Assembly: GCF_017355915.2 (NCBI RefSeq)
Contig: NZ_JAFEUV020000002.1
Coordinates: 620,001 to 684,000, forward strand
DNA: 64,000 nucleotides
Reading direction: 5' to 3'
Source: Telluribacter roseus
GTDB taxonomy: Bacteria > Bacteroidota > Bacteroidia > Cytophagales > Spirosomataceae
Below the pieces are notes generated by a model. It was not told the origin of the DNA. It worked only from the letters and a program-made list of their open reading frames with translations, and made no database searches. Positions 43,049-51,005 of the stretch are shown here, in pieces. Each line of letters opens with the position of its first letter. The first letter of the stretch is position 1. The position numbers and the translations under genes were made by a program.

Positions 43049-43102
43049 CAAAAGGATATGCAACAGCAGCCCTCTTCCGGTGTCTTTGTGCATATCCTTT
43101 TG
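43049..43102 (+). terminator. Hairpin at the end of the sigma operon
   Basis: Fourteen-base arms CAAAAGGATATGCA (43049-43062) and its complement (43089-43102) with a 26-base loop, the right arm containing TTTT. It is about 30 bases after the last stop. Confidence 0.55.
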
Positions 43103-43349
43103 CTCTTACTTGCATCCTAACCAAGCTCATTAACTGAGTAGCCATGATAAAAAATGTACGCTTCCAGTCAGGACAACAACGCCTTCTGTTCCTCCTATAT
43201 TCTGCCTTTTCCCAACCTGACAACCCAAACCTGTGAGACACCGATCTGGGTTTTAGGTCTGTTTACTGCTCCTTTAGTTACTGTATTGCCCTGTCTTTCA
43301 TTGAGCTTAAGGCGTAAGAGAAGAGGTTAGTTTAGGTTAAAAATAAAAA
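43103..43349. other. Intergenic stretch with a permease-like mini start
   Basis: Holds GCC ATG ATAAAAAAT at 43141-43155, like the starts of the permease genes, opening only a 30-codon frame (MIKNVRFQSGQQRLL..., stop near 43236). No other gene or RNA was recognised. It may be a remnant of a permease 5' end or chance. Confidence 0.3.
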
Positions 43350-43431
43350 ACTAATAAATTATTAGTATTCCTAATTGATTAGTAGTATAATTGTATACTA
43401 ATTCATTAGTAGACCGCCTAATCTATTAGTA
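43350..43431 (+). promoter_or_regulatory. Array of ACTAAT/ATTAGT operators before blaI-like gene
   Basis: Four dyads: 43350-43366 (5-base spacer), 43370-43383, the perfect TACTAATTCATTAGTA at 43396-43411, and 43417-43431, with a half site ATTAGT at 43448-43453. Centres of the last two are 20 bp apart. BlaI/MecI repressors bind short TACT/AGTA-type dyads in their own promoters, so these are the likely autoregulatory operators. Confidence 0.7.
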
Positions 43432-43456
43432 CTTTAACCTTTAACTTATTAGTGAT

Positions 43457-43816
43457 ATGAAACTGGCTAACCGAGAAGAACAGATTATGCACGCCTTTTG
43501 GACCCTGGGAAAGGCTTTCATCCGGGATGTGATTCCCCTCCTTCCTGACCCCAAGCCCCACTATAACAGTGTAGCAACTATGGTAAAAATTCTGGAAGGA
43601 AAGGGGTACCTAGCCCATGAAACGGTAGGAAATATGAACTGCTATCATCCGATCATTGCCCGCGAAGAATACCAGAATCACACCATTAAGGATATTGTCA
43701 ATCAGTACTTTGATAATTCGTACCCGCGCATGCTAGCTTATTTTGCCAAAGAGCAGAATCTGACCGAAGAGGAGTTGAAGGAGGTCCTGGAAATCATTAA
43801 AGCCCAGAAGAAATGA
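43457..43816 (+). CDS. BlaI/MecI/CopY-family repressor
   Basis: 119 residues, the usual size. An N-terminal winged helix (REEQIMHAFWTLGKAFIRDVI, HYNSVATMVKILEGKGYLAHE) precedes a helical dimerisation tail (LTEEELKEVLEIIKAQKK). It represses its promoter until the membrane sensor encoded next triggers its cleavage. Its stop overlaps the start of the M56 gene by 4 bases (ATGA). Confidence 0.92.
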   Translation: MKLANREEQIMHAFWTLGKAFIRDVIPLLPDPKPHYNSVATMVKILEGKGYLAHETVGNMNCYHPIIAREEYQNHTIKDIVNQYFDNSYPRMLAYFAKEQNLTEEELKEVLEIIKAQKK

Positions 43817-45564
43817 TACCTTACATTCTGCATACGGCCCTGCTTGTTGGCTGCTGCTATGTATTTTATAGGATTCTGCTGCAGAAAGAGACTTTCTACC
43901 AGCTGAACCGTTTCCTGTTACTGGCTTGCCTGTTGCTGTCGTTCCTGCTTCCACTGGCTCCTGTTCCTCATCAATGGGCGATTAGCCTACAGGGTACTCC
44001 CCCGACTGCCCAGCAGTCGGAACCGTCCGTATCTGGTAGAATTCAATCGGCCTCCGGGTTATCTCAGGGTGATCACCTGGTATCCGGCAACCTGACAACT
44101 GTACTACCAGAAAGTTCTTTTTATGTTGAACAGCTTGGTACTCTGGTTACGTGGATTTATTGGATTGGGGTAGCCGCCTTCAGCCTCAATTTCCTGGTAC
44201 AGCTCAGTATGTTAGGCTACCGGGCGTACTCGGGTCCGGTCATACGGGACGGGAGGTACCGTATTGTGGAATTAAGCGGCGATCAGGCCCCCTGCTCCTT
44301 TGGAAATACTATTTTTATCAATCCCGAAAAATACGACTGGGAGACCTACGAACAAATCCTGATACATGAGAAGGTTCATGTGCAGCAGGGGCATACCCTG
44401 GACCTCGTGCTCGCAGAGGTAATGCTGGTTTTTCAGTGGTTCAATCCTCTGGCGTGGCTGTACCGCAGAGAGATGGAAACCAACCTGGAGTTTCTGACTG
44501 ATGATCAGGTGCTTCAACAGGGTGACTGCGAGAAAACCGCCTATCAGATGAGTCTTTTGAAAGTAGCGGCTCCCCATTTTCCGCTCAGTCTTACGACCAA
44601 TTACAATCAATCACTTCTAAAAAGAAGAATAGCCATGATGAACGCGAAAAAATCAAATCTGAATTCAGCCTGGAAGTACTTCTTCCTGCTTCCAGTCCTG
44701 GTACTTACGGTATGCCTGCTCAATGAACCCATGGCAAGGGGGGAATCCATCAATGTGAATTTTGAACCGGTGGCCCAATCAAAGCCTGAAAAAGCAGAGG
44801 GTACCTGGTTGGCTACCCTGGAAGGAGACCGGGTGACGGTGCAGTTCTTTGACCGCTACGGCGATCGGAGCAGCCAGTTCCGACTTAGTGAATTAGAGGG
44901 ATACTCAGCGAAGGGCTCTGATACTTTCTCATTGACACGTGAAGCAGGTACTTTACAGTTAACAGGAAGCTTCAAAGAGAATAAAGGCTCAGGCCACTAT
45001 GAGTTCATAGGCAACAAGAGTTATCGCGACTTAATGAGCAAGGAAGGAATTCGTATCAAAGAAGATGAAGAACTGATGACATTCTTCTTGCTGGACATAT
45101 CCAACGCCTATGTACAAACGCTGAAAAAGCACGGATATACCCAACTGAAGAAGCAGGATCTTACTTCACTGGCCACTTTTGGAGTAGGTAAAGCGGACAA
45201 GCAGGATACACTTGATGTGCCGGAGCCCGGACCGGAAGATACTGATCCGCTGGGTGTAATGATCAACTCTAAAATGGTCGGGATTACCGATGAATTTATC
45301 AAGGGCTTTCATGACAAAGGTTACAAGAACATCCCGCCGGGTACCATGATCAATTTCAAATCAGTAGGGGTGACTCCGGACTATATCCAGAGTTTCGAAA
45401 AGGCGGGGTATCGGGATATACCCTACGGTACCATCATCAATTTTAAGTCAGTGGGAGTGACTCCTGAGTTTATCAGGAGCTTTGAAGACGCGGGATTCAA
45501 GAATGTTCCTTACGGTACCTATGTCAATCTAAAATCAACGGGTGTAACGCCACCAAAGGGCTAG
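43813..45564 (+). CDS. BlaR1-type M56 membrane metallopeptidase with C-terminal tandem repeats
   Basis: 583 residues. Membrane helices lie near 5-20, 34-50 and 108-135. The zinc-metallopeptidase motif is HEKVH at 185-189, and LVFQWFNPLAWLYRREME follows as in the BlaR1 family. Another helix near 290-305 leads to an extracytoplasmic region. Unlike BlaR1 there is no penicillin-binding domain (no SxxK/KTG); instead the region ends in three and a half 29-residue repeats (positions about 483-580) of the form INFKSVGVTPxxIxSFExAG(Y/F). It should cleave the BlaI-type repressor when its exterior domain senses a signal, which is probably not a beta-lactam. Confidence 0.85.
   Translation: MIPYILHTALLVGCCYVFYRILLQKETFYQLNRFLLLACLLLSFLLPLAPVPHQWAISLQGTPPTAQQSEPSVSGRIQSASGLSQGDHLVSGNLTTVLPESSFYVEQLGTLVTWIYWIGVAAFSLNFLVQLSMLGYRAYSGPVIRDGRYRIVELSGDQAPCSFGNTIFINPEKYDWETYEQILIHEKVHVQQGHTLDLVLAEVMLVFQWFNPLAWLYRREMETNLEFLTDDQVLQQGDCEKTAYQMSLLKVAAPHFPLSLTTNYNQSLLKRRIAMMNAKKSNLNSAWKYFFLLPVLVLTVCLLNEPMARGESINVNFEPVAQSKPEKAEGTWLATLEGDRVTVQFFDRYGDRSSQFRLSELEGYSAKGSDTFSLTREAGTLQLTGSFKENKGSGHYEFIGNKSYRDLMSKEGIRIKEDEELMTFFLLDISNAYVQTLKKHGYTQLKKQDLTSLATFGVGKADKQDTLDVPEPGPEDTDPLGVMINSKMVGITDEFIKGFHDKGYKNIPPGTMINFKSVGVTPDYIQSFEKAGYRDIPYGTIINFKSVGVTPEFIRSFEDAGFKNVPYGTYVNLKSTGVTPPKG
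45259..45560 (+). repeat. 87-bp in-frame tandem repeats in the M56 gene
   Basis: Repeat units begin at 45259, 45346, 45433 and (partial) 45520, each 87 bases apart, encoding 29-residue repeats. The second and third copies are the most alike, suggesting recent unit duplication. Confidence 0.8.
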
Positions 45565-45692
45565 TAGATCAGCCTGGCGCCCCATTAACTAAAGCCTCAG
45601 GTTATGGCAGAAGGGGTGGGGGTATAGCCTCCGCCCGCTGTCAACACCTCTAATTAAGATACTATTCAACACCTTTTACTATTCTGCTAGCC

Positions 45693-48137
45693 ATGAAAAA
45701 AAGTCTACTTGTTTGGTTGGGCAAACTATGCCTTTTCCTGCTGTTCTCAACTGTGTTGAAGGCCCAAACTACCCCTCCGGGAGTTATCTCGGGCCTCCTG
45801 CTCGACTCTACTACCACCAAACCCATTGAGTACGCTACCGTGGCGCTGCTACCCAAAGGCCAGACCCAGTCCACCGCCGGTACCCTTACAGACGGACAGG
45901 GCAGGTTCACCTTTACAGGAGTAGCGTTGGGTGAATATGAACTGGTAGTGAGCTTCCTGGGCTACGAGACCAAAACCATCCGTGGTATAGCGCTAACGGA
46001 GCAGCGGCCCCGCGCTAATGTGGGGCCCATTCAGCTACCGGTTGTGGCTACTAATCTGAAAGAAGTAAACGTGCAGGCCATGCGGCCTACCATTACGCAG
46101 GAAGCCGACCGGATGGTGGTGAGCGTAGAAGGTACCGCCATGGCGGCGGGCAACACGGCTTTTACGGTACTGGCCCGCTCACCGGGGGTATTCGTCGACG
46201 CCGAAGGCAATATTCAGCTCAACGGCCGCAGTGGTGTCACCGTGATGATCGACGGGCGGCTCACTTACCTCTCGGCGCGGGATCTGCGGGCGATGCTGGA
46301 AGGGATGTCGGCGGAGAATATCAAGAACATCGAGATTATCACTAATCCATCCGCTAAGTACGACGCTGAAGGTACCTCGGGTATCCTCAATATCAATCTG
46401 AAAAAGAATACGCAGCGGGGCATCAATGGTAGCGTGTATGCGGGCTATACCAATAACTTCCAGCAGTACGGCTATACCTACGGCGGAAACATCAACCACA
46501 AGAGCGGCCGCTGGAACTCCTTCCTGAACCTCGACGCGGCCCGTCGGGTAGGAGGCCGCGAAGCTACCTTCACCCGTATCTTCTACGGCCAGGACCGCAC
46601 CACCTACTTCGACCAGGTCGCTACCGGCAACTTTACAGCCGAAGGGCCGCCGTCGGTGCGGCTGGGCACGGACTACAGCCTCAACGACCGGCACAGCGTC
46701 GGGTTTACGTCCTACTACGTTACCAATCGCGCCGTGTCGGACTTCCTGACAGATACCTACATTGGTTACGCACCGGCTACGCCTTCGCAGTACATCGATG
46801 CCGATAATATCAGTAGCAACACGTTCACCAGCTTTACTTCTAATCTGCACTATACCGGCAAGTTGGATACGCTGGGTACCACGCTCTCGACGGACCTGGA
46901 TTATGCCCGCATCGGCAACCGGGGCGAGGCCAACTTCTACAACTACTTTACCGACCTGGCTACCGGACAGCAGACCCGGGATTTCTTGTATACCAATACT
47001 CCCAACGGCTACAATATATACTCGGCTAAGGTAGACTTCACGCGTCCGCTGGCACCTGGACACAAGATGGAGGCGGGGATAAAGGGCAGTCGAGTTGTCT
47101 CGGATAATGATTTTCGCTTCTACTTCAACAACGAAAGATTGGTACTAGACCCGCAGCGGACCAACCACTTCAACTACCGCGAGAGCATTCTGGCCGCTTA
47201 CGTCAACTGGAACGGCAAGCTCAGCAAGCGCTTTACCCTACAGGCGGGGCTACGGGCGGAGAATACCAGTTCGCTGGGTACCTCCTATACGACCGGGCAG
47301 GTGACCGAGCGCGACTACCTCAACTTCTTCCCCAGCCTGTTTTTGCAGCAAAAGGTACGTGAGGACTACCAGGTCAGCTACAGCTACAGCCGCCGCCTGA
47401 CGCGCCCCAACTACGGCAACCTCAACCCCTTCCGATCGTACCGTGACCCGTATACCTATACGGAGGGCAATCCGTACCTGCGGCCGCAGTACACCCAGTC
47501 GTTTGGGATTAACCAAACGTTTAAAAAGGTATATAATCTGAATGCCTTTTATAACTACAACCGCGATGTCATGGCCGAGATTCCTATACTGGACGTTGCC
47601 AATGCCACCACTATTTATACCACAGGCAATGTCAACGACGGGTATAACATCGGCTTCACGGGCGTAGCCCCGCTCAAAATTGCGAAGTGGTGGGACACCC
47701 AGAACACGACGGTACTTTCGTACAGCAAGTTCACGATGGTATCCAATGAAGGACCACTCGTAAATGACCAGGTGTTCTTCATGCTGCAGTCCAACCACAC
47801 CATACAGCTGCCGCTGGAGGTACGCATGGAGCTGAACCTGCTGTACCGTGGTCCGGCTGCCTCGGGCCTGTACCACATGGCACCCATGCATAGAGTAGAT
47901 GTAGCCTTCAAGCGGAGCTTCAAGAAGAAAAAGCTGGACCTGACCGTCAACGCCAATGACCTGTTCAAGGGCTTCCGCTACTACTGGACCACCGACATCG
48001 GCGGCAACGTCAACGAGTTTGACCAGTACTTCCGCTGGCGTAGTGTGGGCGCTACCCTCCGCTACAATTTCAGTAAAGGGCAGAAGGTAGACGTGAAGCG
48101 GAGAAACAACAGTCTGGAAGAAATGAATCGTACCTAG
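45693..48137 (+). CDS. Outer-membrane beta-barrel protein with CarboxypepD_reg and plug domains (2)
   Basis: 814 residues with signal peptide ending LKAQ. A regulatory-like beta-sandwich (about 30-115) is followed by a plug-like domain (about 150-235, including NIQLNGRSGVTVMIDGRLTYLS and IITNPSAKYDAEGTSGILNINLKKN) and a long barrel ending YNFSKGQKVDVKRRN and a polar tail. Same type as 22642-25107 but only distantly similar in the barrel. It follows the BlaI/M56 pair by 128 bases, so it may be under their control. Enhancer dyads for the next permease begin 5 bases after its stop. Confidence 0.85.
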   Translation: MKKSLLVWLGKLCLFLLFSTVLKAQTTPPGVISGLLLDSTTTKPIEYATVALLPKGQTQSTAGTLTDGQGRFTFTGVALGEYELVVSFLGYETKTIRGIALTEQRPRANVGPIQLPVVATNLKEVNVQAMRPTITQEADRMVVSVEGTAMAAGNTAFTVLARSPGVFVDAEGNIQLNGRSGVTVMIDGRLTYLSARDLRAMLEGMSAENIKNIEIITNPSAKYDAEGTSGILNINLKKNTQRGINGSVYAGYTNNFQQYGYTYGGNINHKSGRWNSFLNLDAARRVGGREATFTRIFYGQDRTTYFDQVATGNFTAEGPPSVRLGTDYSLNDRHSVGFTSYYVTNRAVSDFLTDTYIGYAPATPSQYIDADNISSNTFTSFTSNLHYTGKLDTLGTTLSTDLDYARIGNRGEANFYNYFTDLATGQQTRDFLYTNTPNGYNIYSAKVDFTRPLAPGHKMEAGIKGSRVVSDNDFRFYFNNERLVLDPQRTNHFNYRESILAAYVNWNGKLSKRFTLQAGLRAENTSSLGTSYTTGQVTERDYLNFFPSLFLQQKVREDYQVSYSYSRRLTRPNYGNLNPFRSYRDPYTYTEGNPYLRPQYTQSFGINQTFKKVYNLNAFYNYNRDVMAEIPILDVANATTIYTTGNVNDGYNIGFTGVAPLKIAKWWDTQNTTVLSYSKFTMVSNEGPLVNDQVFFMLQSNHTIQLPLEVRMELNLLYRGPAASGLYHMAPMHRVDVAFKRSFKKKKLDLTVNANDLFKGFRYYWTTDIGGNVNEFDQYFRWRSVGATLRYNFSKGQKVDVKRRNNSLEEMNRT

Positions 48138-48142
48138 GAGCC

Positions 48143-48179
48143 TGTTCGCAGGCGCGCAAAAACTGTCCGATATCGGACA
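48143..48179 (+). promoter_or_regulatory. Paired enhancer dyads upstream of permease 6
   Basis: An imperfect TGTTCGCAGGCGCGCA (48143-48158) and the perfect TGTCCGATATCGGACA (48164-48179), centres 21 bp apart. The second is the core of a 30-base palindrome (48157-48186) with A/T-rich ends that may also terminate the barrel gene. Confidence 0.7.
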
Positions 48180-48233
48180 GTTTTTGGCTTATATGGGTCT
48201 GTAACATATTGATATACAGAAGGTGTGGCGGAC

Positions 48234-48248
48234 TGGCATAGTGTTGGT
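48234..48248 (+). promoter_or_regulatory. Sigma-54-like promoter of permease 6
   Basis: TGGCATAGTGTTGGT: good -24 half; in the -12 half the G is kept and C is T. 63.5 bp from dyad centre to GG. Predicted start near 48260, giving a 208-base leader. Confidence 0.55.
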
Positions 48249-48467
48249 GCAGAGACAGGTGTGTATTACGTCTGGAAGGTACAAAGGGAGAAAAAGAGGA
48301 ATGTGCCGAAGGTAACGTCTTTACAGGCCTGTGGAAACACAGGCCATGGATAAAGAGACCCAGGCATGCACCGGGCAAGGTACCTAAGGCCTGTGAGACA
48401 CTGGCCCTGGATAAGGGACTATAAAACGTAAAAAAGCCTATAGCCTAAAGCATACAGCCTATCGCTT
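48249..48467. other. Structured leader of permease 6 with two hairpin repeats
   Basis: Two related units of about 34 bases: 48325-48359 (GGCCTGTG-GAAA-CACAGGCC hairpin with a GNRA-type loop, then ATGGATAAAGAGAC) and 48387-48419 (GGCCTGTGAGACACTGGCC, then CTGGATAAGGGAC). Also GTGCCGAAGGTA (48303-48314), shared with other permease leaders. Confidence 0.55.
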
Positions 48468-50864
48468 ATGATTGTCAACTACCTCAAAATAGCCTGGCGG
48501 TACTTATGGAAAAACCAGTGGCTGACGCTGATTAACCTGATGAGTCTGGCCGTTGGCTTGACGAGCTGTTTGCTGATCGGGCTGTACATTAGCCACGAAC
48601 TGGCCTACGACCAACACCACGTCCGGCAGCAGGAGGTGTACCGGCTGGTGGCTGATCGCAACTACACTAACGGTGAGCAGAAGAAGTATGCTACCGCTCC
48701 GGTACCCCTGGCGCAGCTGGTTCAGCAGGAGCTACCCGAAGTAGTACAAACTACGCAGGTATTCAGCCCGCAGTGGACTACGCAGAAGACCCTGGTGGCT
48801 TCCGGTCCTGACCGTACTTTTTACGAATCAGACCTCATATTTGCTGACTCCACTTTCTTTCAGGTATTAGGTGGCTATGCATTCATAGCGGGTCAGCCGG
48901 CCACGGCTCTGCTGCGCCCTAGTTCGGTGGTACTGACCGAGCGCGCCGCGCAGAAGTACTTTGGTAACCAGGACCCACTGGGGCAGAAGCTGACTCTGGA
49001 TGGAAAATACGAGGTTGAAGTAACGGGAGTACTACGTGATAGCTATTCGCCTTCACACCTGGAGGCGGACATCATCGCTTCGTTTGATATTGTAAAGGAG
49101 AAGTACAGCGATATGCTCTCACTCTGGGGCTGGGACCTGACTTATACCTACTTGGTAGTTAGTCCGGGCAGCCGCCCGGAAGTACTTTCTCAGAAGGTGG
49201 CCGGGCTGGTCAGTAAGCACCTGCCGGACTTTAAAGAAATGCGCGGGTACGAGTATGGGTTTGAGCTACAGCTGTTGACGGACATTCATCTCTACTCCGA
49301 CCGGCAGTGGGAAGTACAGCCCAACGGCAAGGCTCTCTATGTGAAAGTACTTGGCGTGGTGGCGGTATTGGTCCTACTGGTATCGTGTATCAACTCTATT
49401 AACCTGCAACTGACCCGCCTGTCGCGCCGGCTCGTGGAGATGAGCGTCAGGAAGGTACTTGGCGCGGGTCGTACCCAGCTCCCCCTGCAACTGCTGATGG
49501 AGGCCGCATTGCTCACCACCATAGCTCTGGTACTGACGGCTCTGTTTAGCTGGCTGGCCCTGCCCTGGCTCGAGCGGCTAACCGGAGAGTCATATAGCGA
49601 GGCGCTCCTGATAAGTACCGAATACAACGGGTTGGTAGTAGCGGGCATTGGAGTAATCATTGTGGCGGTAGGGCTACTGCCCGCGCGCTTCATTGCCCGG
49701 TTGAACCTGGCTGCGACCTTGAAAAATGGCTTGACCACCACCCGCTCACTCACCTGGCTGCACAAGGGCCTGCTGGTTGGGCAGTTTTCGGTTTCGGTAT
49801 TTCTGCTGATCGCCTCGCTGGTATTGTACCGCCAGCTGGACCACTGGCAGAGCCAGCCGCTGGGCTTTGAGAAGGAATCCGTCCTGATTGTGAAAGGGTA
49901 CGGTAGCAATGAACAGTTACCGGTCCTGAAAGAGGCATTTCGCTCCATCAAAGGTGTCGGAAAGGTAGCGGCGGCTTCCGGTGTGCCGGGTAGCACCATT
50001 GAGAAAATGCGGGTGATCTGGGAGGGGCAGTCGGAGCCGCGACCGGTGGATATGCTGTGGGTAGATGAGGACTTCGTAAGTACCCTCGGCATCGGTCTGG
50101 CCGCCGGACGCGATTTCTCTACCCGCTTTGGTACCGATACGACCGACGCCTACCTCATCAACGAAACCGCCGCCCGCACCCTGGGCTGGCAGCAGCCCCT
50201 GGGTAAGCAGGTACAGGTAGGAGGGCGCTTCGCCCCCAAAGGCAAGGTAGTAGGCGTCATCAAAGATATTCACCATGCCTCACTGCACCAGACCGTGGAG
50301 CCCCTGGTGATGCTGGTACGGCCCAGCGGCTATAGCCAGCTGGTGGTACGGGTACAGGGGCCGGTAGGTACCGTTATTACCGATCTCGAGAAAGCCTGGA
50401 AGCGGGTGGTACCTAACCAGCCCTTTGAATATGATTTTCTGGACCAGCAGCTCGCCCGGCAGTACCGGCGTGAGCTGGTATTCGGCGAGGTCGTAGTGGT
50501 ATTTACCCTGCTGGCGGTACTCATTGCCTGCATGGGCCTGTTTGGCTTGTCGGCGCTGATGGCCGAGCAGCGTACGAAGGAGATTGGTGTCCGCAAGGTA
50601 CTGGGAGCCAGTGTGGCCGGTATCGTGGCGCTGCTTTCCAGAGACTTTCTGGTGCTGGTACTCGTCGCTATCGCAGTAGCCTCGCCGCTGGCCTGGTGGG
50701 CCATGGACCAGTGGCTGCAGAACTTCGCCTACCACATCACGGTGGAGTGGTGGCTGCTACTCGTAGCCGGACTGGTAGCTATTGCGGTCGCGTTATTGAC
50801 AATAGGCCTACAAGGAGTCAAAGCCGCCCTGATGAATCCGGTGCGCACGCTCAGGAGCGAGTAA
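48468..50864 (+). CDS. FtsX/MacB-type ABC permease (permease 6)
   Basis: 798 residues, first of an unbroken run of six. Its N-terminal half is divergent: the usual NLATARS-x-RAKEVGVRKV block is NLQLTRLSRRLVEMSVRKVLG (about 322), so the first coupling helix lacks the E-V-G of all the others, while the second is canonical (KEIGVRKVLGA, about 704). The start MIVNYLKIAWRYLWKNQ also departs from consensus. The asymmetry could mean only one half engages the ATPase strongly. Preceded by the dyads and sigma-54-like site. Confidence 0.9.
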   Translation: MIVNYLKIAWRYLWKNQWLTLINLMSLAVGLTSCLLIGLYISHELAYDQHHVRQQEVYRLVADRNYTNGEQKKYATAPVPLAQLVQQELPEVVQTTQVFSPQWTTQKTLVASGPDRTFYESDLIFADSTFFQVLGGYAFIAGQPATALLRPSSVVLTERAAQKYFGNQDPLGQKLTLDGKYEVEVTGVLRDSYSPSHLEADIIASFDIVKEKYSDMLSLWGWDLTYTYLVVSPGSRPEVLSQKVAGLVSKHLPDFKEMRGYEYGFELQLLTDIHLYSDRQWEVQPNGKALYVKVLGVVAVLVLLVSCINSINLQLTRLSRRLVEMSVRKVLGAGRTQLPLQLLMEAALLTTIALVLTALFSWLALPWLERLTGESYSEALLISTEYNGLVVAGIGVIIVAVGLLPARFIARLNLAATLKNGLTTTRSLTWLHKGLLVGQFSVSVFLLIASLVLYRQLDHWQSQPLGFEKESVLIVKGYGSNEQLPVLKEAFRSIKGVGKVAAASGVPGSTIEKMRVIWEGQSEPRPVDMLWVDEDFVSTLGIGLAAGRDFSTRFGTDTTDAYLINETAARTLGWQQPLGKQVQVGGRFAPKGKVVGVIKDIHHASLHQTVEPLVMLVRPSGYSQLVVRVQGPVGTVITDLEKAWKRVVPNQPFEYDFLDQQLARQYRRELVFGEVVVVFTLLAVLIACMGLFGLSALMAEQRTKEIGVRKVLGASVAGIVALLSRDFLVLVLVAIAVASPLAWWAMDQWLQNFAYHITVEWWLLLVAGLVAIAVALLTIGLQGVKAALMNPVRTLRSE

Positions 50865-51005
50865 TGTATAATGGAAAATGTATAATGTATAATGGGTGAA
50901 AGCGCCTTATTTGCAGGTGCGATTCTTTGCATTTTTGAAAAACATTGAAAGCTAATACCGCGCGGCGGACCGTCTAAAAGCTAACAGCTGATAGCTAACA
51001 CAGCC
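50865..51005. other. Leader between permeases 6 and 7
   Basis: Starts with repeated TATAATG units (ATGTATAATGGAAAATG, TATAATGTATAATGGG), then a 14-base GC insert (50959-50972), and ends in CTAAC repeats (AGCTAACAGCTGATAGCTAA) just before the ATG. No dyads or sigma-54-like element. Confidence 0.5.
50959..50972. repeat. 14-bp GC-rich insert, copy A (CGCGCGGCGGACCG)
   Basis: Matches inserts at 53649-53662 (reverse orientation) and 61301-61314, and loosely 27715-27731, in otherwise AT-richer intergenic DNA. Confidence 0.55.

Noticed and set aside
43350-43431. The ACTAAT/ATTAGT array as a replication-origin iteron set
   Set aside because: Only four dyads, no initiator gene or DnaA boxes seen, and position directly before a BlaI-type gene fits operators better.
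46179-47063. A 294-codon leftward frame inside the second outer-membrane barrel gene
   Set aside because: Shadow frame with no domain; the rightward frame has a signal peptide and plug/barrel pattern.
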